Under the pieces are notes generated by a model. That model was given only the letters and a program-made list of their open reading frames with translations. It was not told the origin of the DNA and ran no database searches. Positions 24,668 through 32,935 of a stretch of 58,298 nt of DNA are shown here, piece after piece. Both the position numbers and the translations under genes were made by a program. Position 1 is the first letter of the stretch, and every line of letters starts with the position of its first letter. The stretch is from CAYJQO01 sp964372445 (GTDB lineage: Bacteria > Patescibacteriota > Minisyncoccia > UBA6257 > GWB1-50-10): contig CAYJQO010000001.1 in NCBI GenBank assembly GCA_964372445.1, positions 1 through 58,298 of the forward strand, written 5' to 3'.

Positions 24668-25779
24668 CGCTTTGCTTCCTCGCCGCGGCGAACTCGATTC
24701 ACAGCATCCGATGGATCCGGTACTTCGCCGAACACGGCCACGACATTCACTGGGTCTCGCTCGCGCCACCGATCCCCGAAGCGGCAAGCCTCGCTGATCA
24801 CGTTCACTTCCATGAGGTGAGTCCCTCTCCCCTCGCCGATCTCTCAGGTCGGCGCGCCATTTTTCACCTTCTCCCGGCGGTGGCCACGCTGCGACGCATT
24901 CTCCGAGCTACTAAACCAGAGATCTTGCACGTCCACTCAGCTGGCACGTACGGCCTGGTCGGTGCACTTGCCCGGTTCCACCCCTCCATTCTCACCCCGT
25001 GGGGGTCCGACGTGCTCCTCACCTCGCGGCTCGTGCGGCCACTCCTTCGATTCATCGTTCGCTCATTCGACCTCCTCACCTGTGACGGAGAGAACACCTC
25101 GCGCCGCCTGGTTGAGCTCGAAGTCGCACCCTCAAAGGTCAGGCGTATCATGTTCGGAACAGACGTTGAGCAGTTCAAGCCGGCAACCCGTCCGCCTCGA
25201 GGGGAAGAAAGAGAACTCACCGTGGTATCCTTGCGCAGCCTCGAGCCGATCTACGATATTGAAACGTTGCTCCGCGCCGCGGCGATGGTCATCGCCCGAG
25301 TCCCCCGGGCCCGGTTCTTAATCGCGGGCGACGGGAGCGAGCGCACACGTCTGGAAGTCTTGGCGCGAAACCTCGGCCTCGGGGCATCGGTAACATTCCT
25401 GGGGCGGATCGAGAACGATACCCTCCCCGCGCTCCTCCAACGGGCACACATCTACGTCTCGACCGCACTCTCTGACTCGGGTCTCGCTGCCTCAACCGCT
25501 GAAGCGATGAGCTGCGGCCTCCCGGCCGTGGTCACCGACTCGGGAGATAACCGCGCATGGGTTGCTGAGGGCGAAGGCGGCTTTGTGGTTCCCCTGAAGG
25601 CTCCAGAGCTCTTGGCACAAAAAATAGTAGCGCTCGCCTTAGACCGAAAGGCGCGCAAACGGTTTGGGGCTCACAATAGGAAACTCATTGAGGAGAGGAA
25701 CAACTACCATCGGGAGATGCAAAAGATGGAACAACTGTATGAAGAAATTACTAAGAGGCACCAAGCGGCTACTCGATAA
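24664..25779 (+). CDS. Family 4 glycosyltransferase (GT-B)
   Basis: 371 residues. N-terminal acceptor domain with HVHSAGTYGLVGALARFHPSILTPWGSDVL, then the C-terminal donor domain with RFLIAGDGSERTRLE, VTFLGRIENDTLPALLQRAHIYVSTALSDSGLAASTAEAMSCGLPAVVT, in which the E-x7-E region matches the GT4 pattern (SDSGLAASTAEAM). It would transfer a sugar onto the growing lipid-linked unit at the cytoplasmic face. ATGA overlap with the GT2 gene upstream. Confidence 0.87.
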   Translation: MTLCFLAAANSIHSIRWIRYFAEHGHDIHWVSLAPPIPEAASLADHVHFHEVSPSPLADLSGRRAIFHLLPAVATLRRILRATKPEILHVHSAGTYGLVGALARFHPSILTPWGSDVLLTSRLVRPLLRFIVRSFDLLTCDGENTSRRLVELEVAPSKVRRIMFGTDVEQFKPATRPPRGEERELTVVSLRSLEPIYDIETLLRAAAMVIARVPRARFLIAGDGSERTRLEVLARNLGLGASVTFLGRIENDTLPALLQRAHIYVSTALSDSGLAASTAEAMSCGLPAVVTDSGDNRAWVAEGEGGFVVPLKAPELLAQKIVALALDRKARKRFGAHNRKLIEERNNYHREMQKMEQLYEEITKRHQAATR

Positions 25780-26413
25780 AATATTCGGCACGGTGATCGA
25801 CGAGCTGTACTGGCGCTTTCGACATTGTTTCAACAAACACTGGGCAGAAAATTACATTTCTGAAGAATCGCTGAAAAATCCCCAGCGCCGGTTGTTGATT
25901 GAAAAAATATCCGTCCACGCTCCGCTTGGAAGCGTTTTGGAAATTGGCTGCGCCTCCGGGCCTAATCTCTACGCGTTTTCTAGAGAGTTCCCCGACACAC
26001 AATTCTTTGGTATTGACATTAGCAGAAGGGCAGTTGAGGTGGGGACCGCGTGGATGAATGACCGGGGAATAAAAAACGTCAAACTTTTTACGGGAAAGGC
26101 CGACAAACTAGGAAGGTTTCCGGACAAAAACATGGACATCGTTCTAAGCGTTGCAACGTTACTGTACATCGGGCCCGACAAAATAGACCAGGTTATTGAC
26201 GAAATGCTCCGTGTCGCCAAGAAGGCGCTTGTCCTGATCGAGTGGCACACCGAGCAAGAGTGGTCCTACGCATTCGACCACTGGGCGTACAACTGGAAAA
26301 TTCTACTCGAAAAGCACGGCCAAACGAGCGTTTCCGCCTCCAAGCTCACGTTCGGAGACCTAGGCGGCGGCTGGAAAGAGCTTGGGTATCTCATCGAGGT
26401 ACAAAAAAAATAA
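25739..26413 (+). CDS. Class I SAM-dependent methyltransferase
   Basis: 224 residues from ATG 25739. The SAM-binding motif I is VLEIGCASGPNLYAFS, followed by FFGIDISRRAVEVG and DIVLSVATLLYIG (post-II). It probably methylates a sugar or nucleotide sugar. The start overlaps the preceding glycosyltransferase by 41 nt. Base use is visibly AT-richer, with many AAA/TTT codons, than that of its neighbours, and it ends next to a broken gene on the other strand, so it looks like a later arrival. A stem-loop CGAAGCC-ACC-GGCTTCG follows the stop at 26418-26434. Confidence 0.78.
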   Translation: MKKLLRGTKRLLDKIFGTVIDELYWRFRHCFNKHWAENYISEESLKNPQRRLLIEKISVHAPLGSVLEIGCASGPNLYAFSREFPDTQFFGIDISRRAVEVGTAWMNDRGIKNVKLFTGKADKLGRFPDKNMDIVLSVATLLYIGPDKIDQVIDEMLRVAKKALVLIEWHTEQEWSYAFDHWAYNWKILLEKHGQTSVSASKLTFGDLGGGWKELGYLIEVQKK

Positions 26414-26434
26414 CCTTCGAAGCCACCGGCTTCG

Positions 26435-26598
26435 AGCGCACAACCCGGACACCACGTGAGCGCCAGAGGGTAGGCCTCTTCGTGCGCCTCTTCCGTCGCC
26501 AGCAGCGAGTTCGCGAGCGGGTGCGCCCCTAAATCAAAAAATGCGGAGAGCGGCTCTGCTCCGCACACCCGGCACCGCACCTGCTCACCCCAGGCCAT
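26435..26598 (-). pseudogene. N-terminal remnant of a zinc-ribbon C-methyltransferase
   Basis: From ATG 26598 the minus strand encodes CRVCGAEPLSAFFDLGAHPLANSLL...YPLALTWCPGCAL. This is the start of the Methyltransf_13 type of sugar C-methyltransferase, whose N-terminal zinc site is CxxCG, then DLGxxPLAN, then CxxC. The match stops after about 54 residues at the convergent methyltransferase gene and its downstream stem-loop; the SAM-binding and C-terminal parts (about 350 residues) are absent. It follows the GT2 gene at 26670-27500 on the same strand, so it was probably part of that operon. Confidence 0.7.
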
Positions 26599-26669
26599 AG
26601 CTGCTGCTAAGCGTACGGAAGATAGACGACGCTTTCAAGACCCAGCCCGCAGGAGAGGAACGAGCACGC

Positions 26670-27500
26670 CTAGGGCAAACCGCCTCGCGCATCCTTCACC
26701 CTCCGGTAGAGCAGGTAGGGAAAGGGAAACACGCGGAGCACCAGGAAGAGGAAACAGAGAGCGCTGAGCAAACAGTACGGAATGATGAAGTGCGGGTACG
26801 CTCCGCGGTGCTTCCATATCACCCGGCGGGTCGCCACGAAGTCCTGGTAACGTGCGCGTGCCAGACCCCTCTGCCGCGCATCGGACTTCCGGTAACAGAC
26901 GGCGTGGTCCGGCAAGATCGCTAGCTTCCCCTGCTTCGCCAGCTTCATCCACAGGTCGTAGTCCTTCCCGCGGGGGAAATCGGCATCGTACCCGCCCACG
27001 GCGAGTGCCGTGGCCCGCCGGTACAGCACGCTGGAGTGTGCGATGGGGTTGCTCCAGAAGAAATGGTTCCTGATGTCCGCATCGCTCAACCGGTACCGGC
27101 TGCGGGCAATCTCAACGTTGGTGACGGGATTCATCACGATGATGTTTGTGGCGACCAGCACCGTATCCGGGTGCTCGTCGAGGAACGCAACCTGCCACTC
27201 CAGCTTGCGTGGGTCAACCCAGAGATCATCGTCATCGAGGATCGCGATGAGCTCACCCCGCGCCACCTGTAGCCCCTCATTGAGTGCAGCCACAGGTCCA
27301 AGGTGCTGCTCGTGCCTGATGTAGTGAACGCGGGCATCAGCGCACGCTCGAACGACGCCCTCGGTTTCATCGTCAGACCCATCGTCTATCACGATGAGCT
27401 CAAAATCCTTGTAGGTTTGGCCCAGGACGCTCGCCATGGCGCCTCGGAGACGTTCCGCCCGGTTGCGCGTGGTAATAATGACGCTCACCTTGAGCTGCAT
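26670..27500 (-). CDS. Family 2 glycosyltransferase
   Basis: 276 residues. GT-A fold: VSVIITTRNRAERLRGAMASVLGQTYKDFELIVIDDGSDDET, DDDDLW donor-metal motif near residue 89, and the GKDYDLWMKLAKQG acceptor-site block. One C-terminal hydrophobic helix (FIIPYCLLSALCFLFLVLRVFPF) may bind the membrane. It is the only glycosyltransferase of the locus on the minus strand, and the gene that followed it (26435-26598) is truncated. Confidence 0.87.
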   Translation of the reverse strand: MQLKVSVIITTRNRAERLRGAMASVLGQTYKDFELIVIDDGSDDETEGVVRACADARVHYIRHEQHLGPVAALNEGLQVARGELIAILDDDDLWVDPRKLEWQVAFLDEHPDTVLVATNIIVMNPVTNVEIARSRYRLSDADIRNHFFWSNPIAHSSVLYRRATALAVGGYDADFPRGKDYDLWMKLAKQGKLAILPDHAVCYRKSDARQRGLARARYQDFVATRRVIWKHRGAYPHFIIPYCLLSALCFLFLVLRVFPFPYLLYRRVKDARGGLP

Positions 27501-27608
27501 AGATTAGTGGACGCTGGTCAAGTAAGTATACTAGAATGGTACAGCGCAGGTAGCAACGTGTGCACTGCCAATGGTGATGCCACGCCTCGAACAAACGCGG
27601 CGTACCCC

Positions 27609-28274
27609 ATGATGAACCGCATGGAAACGTACGACCGCGCTCGACAGTTCAGGCTCGAACCGATCGAGTTTCTCAAAAAGCTTGACTTCCTCAACTGGTA
27701 CCGTTTCTATTTCATCGTCAAAGAGGTTGGGAATCACGGGAGCAGGCATGTCCTCGAAGTTGGCCCTGGCGAGGGTGCCATCAAGCGGGTGCTCGAGCCG
27801 TTCGTGGAGCGCTACGAAACTATGGACGTGAACGCGAAGCTCACGCCAGACCACCACACGGACGTGCGGGACCGCAGAACGAACCTGGAGCACCGGTTCG
27901 ACTGCGTGATCGCCGCGGACATCCTCGAACACATTCCGTTCGCAGACCTCGGGCGGGCGCTCGAGAACCTACAGCGCTATCTCCGCCAGGGCGGCATTGC
28001 GCTCATTACCATTCCCCACCGCGCTTGGTTTATTTTTGTTATGAATTGGCTTACCTACAAGCATCACGTGGTACGGGCTCCGGATTGGATGAGGAAAACC
28101 TACAGCCGCCTTCACGGCAGAAAAAACTGGATCGACTCCGACCACCAGGGGGCAATTGGTGATGGTTACCACGCCAGCCAAGACGTTGAGCGAGTGATGG
28201 AACAGGCGGGTTTTAAAATCGACGAGCACCGGAAACTCCTCTACGTTGATTTTTGGGTATTACTGAAGACATGA
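27609..28274 (+). CDS. Class I SAM-dependent methyltransferase
   Basis: 221 residues from ATG 27609. Motif I VLEVGPGEGAIKRVLEPF, acidic ribose-binding position in YETMDVNAK, post-II CVIAADILEHIPFADLGRAL, and RYLRQGGIALITIPHRA. The open frame extends 102 codons upstream, antisense to the GT2 gene, which I disregard. Its stop overlaps the start of the aminotransferase gene (ATGA). A palindromic AGTATACT in the gap to the GT2 gene (27525-27532) could act as a -10 in both directions. Confidence 0.82.
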   Translation: MMNRMETYDRARQFRLEPIEFLKKLDFLNWYRFYFIVKEVGNHGSRHVLEVGPGEGAIKRVLEPFVERYETMDVNAKLTPDHHTDVRDRRTNLEHRFDCVIAADILEHIPFADLGRALENLQRYLRQGGIALITIPHRAWFIFVMNWLTYKHHVVRAPDWMRKTYSRLHGRKNWIDSDHQGAIGDGYHASQDVERVMEQAGFKIDEHRKLLYVDFWVLLKT

Positions 28275-29545
28275 GATTCCGATCTGCTATTGCCGCTGCC
28301 GGCAAAACGTTTCGTACCACAAACATCTCGCGACGCGTGCAGCGGATTGTCATCTCGCCCATCAAAGAGATGTCTATCCTCGCGGATGAGCTTGAATCGA
28401 GAACCGGCAAATCACTCATCTCGTTCGGCCAGGGCATCCCCTACTTCGATACGCCACCCCACGTGAAGGCCGGGGTACGGCGCGCCCTCCGCGAACCTGA
28501 CACCGCGAAGTACACGCTCGAGCCAGGCATCACCGAGCTCCGCGAGCTCATCGCACGGCACCTTGAACGGTCCAAGGGCATCCGCCGCGTTCGGCCGAAG
28601 GCCGAGGTCATGGTCACGACCGGCTGCCAGGAGGCCATGGCCTGTGCCCTGGCTACCGTGATTGACCCAGGCGACGAGGTGCTCCTCCCCGAGCCGGCGT
28701 TCGCTTCCCACATTGAGCAGATCATCCAGTTCGGGGGCACCCCGGCGTTCGTACCACTCATCGAGGAGAAGGGCTGGCGGCTCGATCTCAAAGCTTGCGA
28801 GCGGCGCATCACGAAAAAAACCAAGGCGATCCTTATGAGCAACCCCTCGAATCCGACCGGCGCAGTGCTCTCCTCCCGAGAGGTTCGTGCGCTCGCCGCG
28901 CTCGCCCAGCGGCATGACCTCATTGTGATCACCGACGAAACCTACGATTTCCTCACCTACGATGGGGTACGGCACGTCTCTCCGGCGAGCATCCCAGCAA
29001 TCCGGGATCGGGTCATCCTCTGTGGTAGCTTCTCAAAAAAGTATGCCTTGACCGGCTACCGCGTCGGGTACGCCTTCGCCGACGAGGGGATTATCGACCA
29101 CATGCTCAAGGTGCACGATGCCTTGACGATTTGCGCGCCGGCCATTTCCCAGAAAGCGGCCATCGCAGCGCTCAAGGGTCCTACCGGCACCGTCCGGGAA
29201 TTCGTACGCAAGCTCACCGTGAACCGGGAACGCATGTGCCGAGAGCTGGATACCTTCTCACCACTCTTCTCGTACCAACGGCCGATGGGTGCCTACTACA
29301 TCTTGGTCAAGGTAAACCGTCCGCACGCTCGTGGTGAGCAACATCAAACCATTAATTCGTTCAAGCTGGCACTGAAGATTCTCCGCGAGGCACGCGTGGT
29401 GGTAATCCCAGGCGCCGCTTTCGGACCGTCGGGTGAAGGACACCTCCGCTTCTCCTTCGCCGGCGAACCGAAGCTTATCGCCGAGGGTTTCGCCCGGCTG
29501 CGACGGTGGGCAAAGCAGTGGGTAGCAGCTGGCTATCCGTTGTAG
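28271..29545 (+). CDS. Class I/II PLP-dependent aminotransferase
   Basis: 424 residues, fold-type I. FGQGIPYFDTPPHVKAGVRRAL near the start, TTGCQEAMACAL (phosphate pocket), SNPSNPTGAVLS (Asn to the PLP ring), and the Schiff-base lysine in SFSKKYALTGYRVGY. It resembles aspartate/aromatic aminotransferases rather than the DegT sugar enzymes, so the substrate may be an amino acid, or a keto acid supplying an amino-acid decoration of the glycan. ATG 28271 overlaps the upstream stop. A methyltransferase starts 4 nt after it. Confidence 0.83.
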   Translation: MRFRSAIAAAGKTFRTTNISRRVQRIVISPIKEMSILADELESRTGKSLISFGQGIPYFDTPPHVKAGVRRALREPDTAKYTLEPGITELRELIARHLERSKGIRRVRPKAEVMVTTGCQEAMACALATVIDPGDEVLLPEPAFASHIEQIIQFGGTPAFVPLIEEKGWRLDLKACERRITKKTKAILMSNPSNPTGAVLSSREVRALAALAQRHDLIVITDETYDFLTYDGVRHVSPASIPAIRDRVILCGSFSKKYALTGYRVGYAFADEGIIDHMLKVHDALTICAPAISQKAAIAALKGPTGTVREFVRKLTVNRERMCRELDTFSPLFSYQRPMGAYYILVKVNRPHARGEQHQTINSFKLALKILREARVVVIPGAAFGPSGEGHLRFSFAGEPKLIAEGFARLRRWAKQWVAAGYPL

Positions 29546-29549
29546 CCAA

Positions 29550-30332
29550 ATGGAACCAAGGAAACGAGAGGAAATTGAGCACTACGACCGCCTCGCCCGG
29601 GAGTGGCAGGAACAGCACGCCGCGAGCGGCGGTCCAACTGACGTTGAAGGGTACGACGTCAACCTTTTCGCAAGCTACCGATTCGCCTACGAACTCCTGC
29701 GCCAGTACGTGCCCGGCAAGCGGGTGCTGGACTACGGTTGCGGCCACGGCATGCATACGGTGCCGATCGCCAAAATGGGCGCGAACGAAGTGGTGGGCAT
29801 TGATCTCTCTAGGGAGTCGCTCGTAATCGCAAGGGAACGCGCCGCGCTCGCCGGCGTAGCAGATAAAATCAAACTCCTCAAGATGGACGCCGAGGCGCTT
29901 GATTTCCCCGATAGCTCCTTCGACGTGGTCTTCGACGGAGGCACCTTCTCCTCGATCGATTTCGCGAAGGGCTTGGCCGAGATCAAGCGTGTCCTCCGGC
30001 CGGGCGGCTACCTCATCGGCATCGAGACCCTGGGCCACAACCCGCTCGCCAACCTCAAGCGGTGGTTGAACCAGAGGCGCGGCATTCGTACCGCGTGGGC
30101 CGTTGCGCACATTTTGAAAATGAAGGATCTCGCGTTCGCCCGCACGCTCCTCACGCCAATCGAGCTCCGCTTCTTCCATCTCACCTCGCTCATCGGGATA
30201 CCTTTCTGGAATCTCCCCGGCGCCAGCGTGCTTGTGAACACGCTCGAGGGGGTGGACTCGCTCCTCCTCTCAAACCCTTTCCTCAAGCGGTACGCCTTCA
30301 AGGTACTGTTTGTGTACCAAAGGAAAATGTGA
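29550..30332 (+). CDS. Class I SAM-dependent methyltransferase
   Basis: 260 residues. Motif I VLDYGCGHGMHTVPIAKMG, VVGIDLSRESL, then LKMDAEALDFPDSSFDVVFDGGTFSSIDF, and RVLRPGGYLIGIE. The C-terminal part contains a hydrophobic stretch and LLTPIELRFFHLTSLIGIPFWNLPG, typical of the UbiE-like methyltransferases in glycan clusters. It is the third in a coupled run (methyltransferase, aminotransferase, methyltransferase) and is followed by a strong bidirectional terminator. Confidence 0.83.
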   Translation: MEPRKREEIEHYDRLAREWQEQHAASGGPTDVEGYDVNLFASYRFAYELLRQYVPGKRVLDYGCGHGMHTVPIAKMGANEVVGIDLSRESLVIARERAALAGVADKIKLLKMDAEALDFPDSSFDVVFDGGTFSSIDFAKGLAEIKRVLRPGGYLIGIETLGHNPLANLKRWLNQRRGIRTAWAVAHILKMKDLAFARTLLTPIELRFFHLTSLIGIPFWNLPGASVLVNTLEGVDSLLLSNPFLKRYAFKVLFVYQRKM

Positions 30333-30346
30333 TTTTTGAAAGAAAT

Positions 30347-30377
30347 GAAAAGCCCCGCTCTTTCGAGTGGGGCTTTT
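30347..30377 (+). terminator. Bidirectional intrinsic terminator
   Basis: AAAAGCCCCGCTC-TTTC-GAGTGGGGCTTTTT: a perfect stem with A run on one side and T run on the other, between the convergent 29550-30332 and 30405-31307 genes. Confidence 0.9.
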
Positions 30378-30404
30378 TGCTATGGCACTGAACCCAAGCC
30401 ACTC

Positions 30405-31307
30405 CTAGAACTCAATCGCGATTGCCGTTGCTTCGGCAAAATTCATGTAGTTCGTCGTTTTGGCCGCATCCTCAACTCGCCGCGCCTCGGCAAGCACCTG
30501 GTGGAGCCCTCCGCAACGGTAGCGCTCGAGCATTGCCTGGCCGATCGCATGTGAATCACCGCCCTTCATCACCTCCCATGGCACCATGCCATCGGTGAAA
30601 AGGATGAGCGTTTGGACCTCACTGGTCCGGAACTCCTTCCGATGCCATGTAAGTTCCAGGCGAGGTTGGCCATTCAAGAAAGTGTAACCCATAAGGCCTC
30701 CCGGGTTGTTCACGTTGTCCCGGCGTGCCTCGCTGAGGATGGGGAAGAACCGATCCCACATCTCGGCCCGTACGCGGTTCCGCGTCCCCTCGTCAGTCGA
30801 AGCAAGGTCAACGTTCCATTCGTCGGCAACATGCCTCATAATTGAGTCAATCGTCTCGTTGAGCCTTTTCTCAACGAGGAAGTTCTGGATCTCGGTAGCG
30901 TAAAACCGGCCCGATTTGAAACCCACGACCGCAAGGGTATCGCCGCCCTGGATTACCTCAACGGTCTCCGGCGTGACCTTGGTGAAAGCGAACGCCGCTC
31001 CCGGTAAGAGGTCGGCGCGGTCCAATGGGATGCCCCTGCCCTGCATGATCTTTCCCACCGCGAGGTTTGCCCGTCTCACCACCTCATCGATCGGCACACC
31101 AGCATCCTCAAGCGCATAGAACGTCCGCTCAATTTCTCGCGCCACCATCTCGCCACCGTTCAAGCCGTCGCCGAATACCATCGGCGGGTTTGAGGGGCTG
31201 TAGGGCGCGGGCGTCCCATCGAACACTCCGAAGAACGGCATGCACACGACGTAACTATTCTCCTTGGTTTTCGACGACCCGGCGTCGTACAACGTTTCGA
31301 TTCGCAT
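30405..31307 (-). CDS. PP2C-like protein phosphatase
   Basis: 300 residues. Features of the PP2C/PPM fold are TLYDAGSSKTKENSYVV (motif with the R/K-x-NED-like N-terminus), FGVFDGTP (metal-binding D-G), FGDGLNGGEMVAREI, IQGGDTLAVVGFKSGRF (GD-S-R strand), LILFTDGMVPWE and the final TNYMNFAEATAIAIEF (D/N-N-x-T-A/I). The last position usually has D-N, which reads A-E-A-T here, so a metal ligand may be missing. It probably dephosphorylates Ser/Thr proteins. No kinase is present in the window. Excellent ribosome binding site (AGGAG) and promoter. Confidence 0.65.
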   Translation of the reverse strand: MRIETLYDAGSSKTKENSYVVCMPFFGVFDGTPAPYSPSNPPMVFGDGLNGGEMVAREIERTFYALEDAGVPIDEVVRRANLAVGKIMQGRGIPLDRADLLPGAAFAFTKVTPETVEVIQGGDTLAVVGFKSGRFYATEIQNFLVEKRLNETIDSIMRHVADEWNVDLASTDEGTRNRVRAEMWDRFFPILSEARRDNVNNPGGLMGYTFLNGQPRLELTWHRKEFRTSEVQTLILFTDGMVPWEVMKGGDSHAIGQAMLERYRCGGLHQVLAEARRVEDAAKTTNYMNFAEATAIAIEF

Positions 31308-31365
31308 CCGTAAAATCTCCTATGTAGTTAATGCGAAAAGAATTTTCCAATTCTAAGCTATGGCT

Positions 31366-31394
31366 AATATAGCATATGATGACCAATCTGTCAA
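31366..31394 (-). promoter_or_regulatory. Strong promoter for the PP2C-like gene
   Basis: Minus-strand TTGACA (31389-31394), 17 nt, TATATT (31366-31371), with an extended TGC in front of the -10. Near consensus. It lies in an AT-rich 144-bp divergent gap. Confidence 0.8.
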
Positions 31395-31402
31395 TTACCC
31401 GC

Positions 31403-31431
31403 TTCCAAATTTGGCTTATCTCTTCTACTAT
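31403..31431 (+). promoter_or_regulatory. Probable promoter for the sugar transferase gene
   Basis: TTCCAA (31403-31408), 17 nt, TACTAT (31426-31431); start codon 20 nt downstream. The repeated TATGTAGT words in the gap (31321 and 31430) are unexplained. Confidence 0.45.
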
Positions 31432-31451
31432 GTAGTAGAACTGATCTGGCT

Positions 31452-32051
31452 ATGACGAAGCGCCTCTTCGATCTGTTTCTCGCCTCGTTCGGGGCTATTA
31501 TCCTCTCCCCGTTCATCGCGGGGCTTGCGGTTGCCATCAAGCTTAACTCGCCTGGCCCGGTATTCTACCGTGGCATTCGGATGGGGAAGGATTGGAAACC
31601 GTTCCGAATCTTTAAGTTCCGGACTATGGTGTCCGATGCCGAAGCGCTGGGTGGCCCTTCCACCCGCGAAGCCGACCCGCGGCTCACGAACGTGGGCAGA
31701 TTCTTGCGCCGGTGGAAGCTCGACGAGCTCCCGCAGCTCTTCAACGTCATCATGGGCGAGATGAGTTTAGTCGGGCCTCGACCAGAAGTTCCCGAGTATG
31801 CTAACCTCTACCGAGGGGATGAGCGCATCGTCTATACCGTTCGGCCAGGCATCACCGACTACGCCTCGCTCTGGAACTCAAATGAGGCCGCAATCCTCGC
31901 CGGAGCCAAAGATACCGCTGAAACCGAGCGGATCTACCTCGAGCGAATCCGCCCGGAGAAGGTGCGGCTCCAAATGAAGTATGTGCGGGAAATGTCTTTA
32001 TGGACAGATATTACAATAATCTTTGCCACCATTAAGAAAATATTTCTTTAG
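31452..32051 (+). CDS. Monotopic phosphoglycosyl transferase (initiating sugar transferase)
   Basis: 199 residues, the size of PglC-like enzymes. N-terminal reentrant membrane helix KRLFDLFLASFGAIILSPFIAGLAVAIKL, then SPGPVFY, the FKFRTM motif, the KLDELPQLFNVIMGEMSLVGPRPE block with the catalytic Asp-Glu pair, and a C-terminal amphipathic segment. It transfers a phospho-sugar from a UDP-sugar to undecaprenyl phosphate, the first committed step of glycan-unit assembly. The only initiating transferase seen in the locus. Confidence 0.92.
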   Translation: MTKRLFDLFLASFGAIILSPFIAGLAVAIKLNSPGPVFYRGIRMGKDWKPFRIFKFRTMVSDAEALGGPSTREADPRLTNVGRFLRRWKLDELPQLFNVIMGEMSLVGPRPEVPEYANLYRGDERIVYTVRPGITDYASLWNSNEAAILAGAKDTAETERIYLERIRPEKVRLQMKYVREMSLWTDITIIFATIKKIFL

Positions 32052-32106
32052 CAGTTGATGCGCGGCTATGAATATATATGAGTAATAGTCCATCTGTATG
32101 GAACCT

Positions 32107-32134
32107 TTGACGCGGGGTTCCTGCCCACTATATT
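32107..32134 (+). promoter_or_regulatory. Promoter for the split transketolase genes
   Basis: TTGACG (32107-32112), 16 nt, TATATT (32129-32134); ATG of the first gene 24 nt downstream. Confidence 0.6.
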
Positions 32135-32158
32135 GAGAAGCCTTGCGTACCTGCAAAA

Positions 32159-32935
32159 ATGATTGATTACCACAGCATAGCCACCGAAGCGAGAAAAAAG
32201 GTGCTTGAGATGATCTATCGGGCACAGTCGAGCCACATCGGCAGCAACTTCAGCTGCATTGATATCTTGAGCGTGCTCTTCGAAAAAATGGACTTCCAGA
32301 AGGATAAGTTCATCGCGAGCAAGGGTTGGGTAGCGGCATCCGTGTACTATTTTCTGGCGCAGAAGGGAATCGTCCCAAGAGAGGACCTGGAGCGCTACTG
32401 CCAACCGGGCGAAAAGGTGTACATCGGCCTCGTGGAACCACAGGGAAAGTTCGGCTTAGAGTTCGCAGGCGGGAGCATGGGGTACGGCCTCCCCGCTGGG
32501 GTCGGCTTCGCGCTGGCCAAGAAAATGAACAAAGAAGAGGGAAGGGTTCATGTCCTCGCGAGCGACGGAGAAATGCAGATAGGAACGGTATGGGAATCGA
32601 TCCTCATCGCCAAGCAACATAACCTCGCAAACCTCGTAGTGTGGGTGGACAACAACCGGTTCCAGGCAATGGGACCAACCAAGGAGATTTTGAACATCGA
32701 ACCGCTCGATGAACGGGTAGCACCTTTCGGCTGGGTGGTTCAAAGAATAGACGGCCATGACTTCGAAGCGATCGGAAAGGCCGTTGAGGGTCTAGCTCCA
32801 TCATCTCCTACGATGATCATCTGCGATACCATTAAGGGAAAGGGGTGGAAAAGAGCGGAAAATAACAATCTCTACCACTACAAGAACCTCTCGGAAGAGG
32901 AATACCAGGAAGCGCTAACCGAGTTACATGGCTGA
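32159..32935 (+). CDS. Transketolase-like N-terminal (PP-domain) subunit
   Basis: 258 residues. Thiamine-diphosphate-binding subunit: SSHIGSNFSCIDILSVLF (family HxGG/S start), GGSMGYGLPAGVGFA, and the ThDP motif SDGEMQIG followed about 30 residues later by VDNNRFQ (GDG-x(25-30)-NN, with the first G changed to S). SKGW replaces the usual SKGHA. Split transketolases in surface-glycan clusters make or rearrange keto-sugars, though the exact reaction here is unknown. Overlaps the next gene by 8 nt, so the two subunits are made together. Confidence 0.85.
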   Translation: MIDYHSIATEARKKVLEMIYRAQSSHIGSNFSCIDILSVLFEKMDFQKDKFIASKGWVAASVYYFLAQKGIVPREDLERYCQPGEKVYIGLVEPQGKFGLEFAGGSMGYGLPAGVGFALAKKMNKEEGRVHVLASDGEMQIGTVWESILIAKQHNLANLVVWVDNNRFQAMGPTKEILNIEPLDERVAPFGWVVQRIDGHDFEAIGKAVEGLAPSSPTMIICDTIKGKGWKRAENNNLYHYKNLSEEEYQEALTELHG

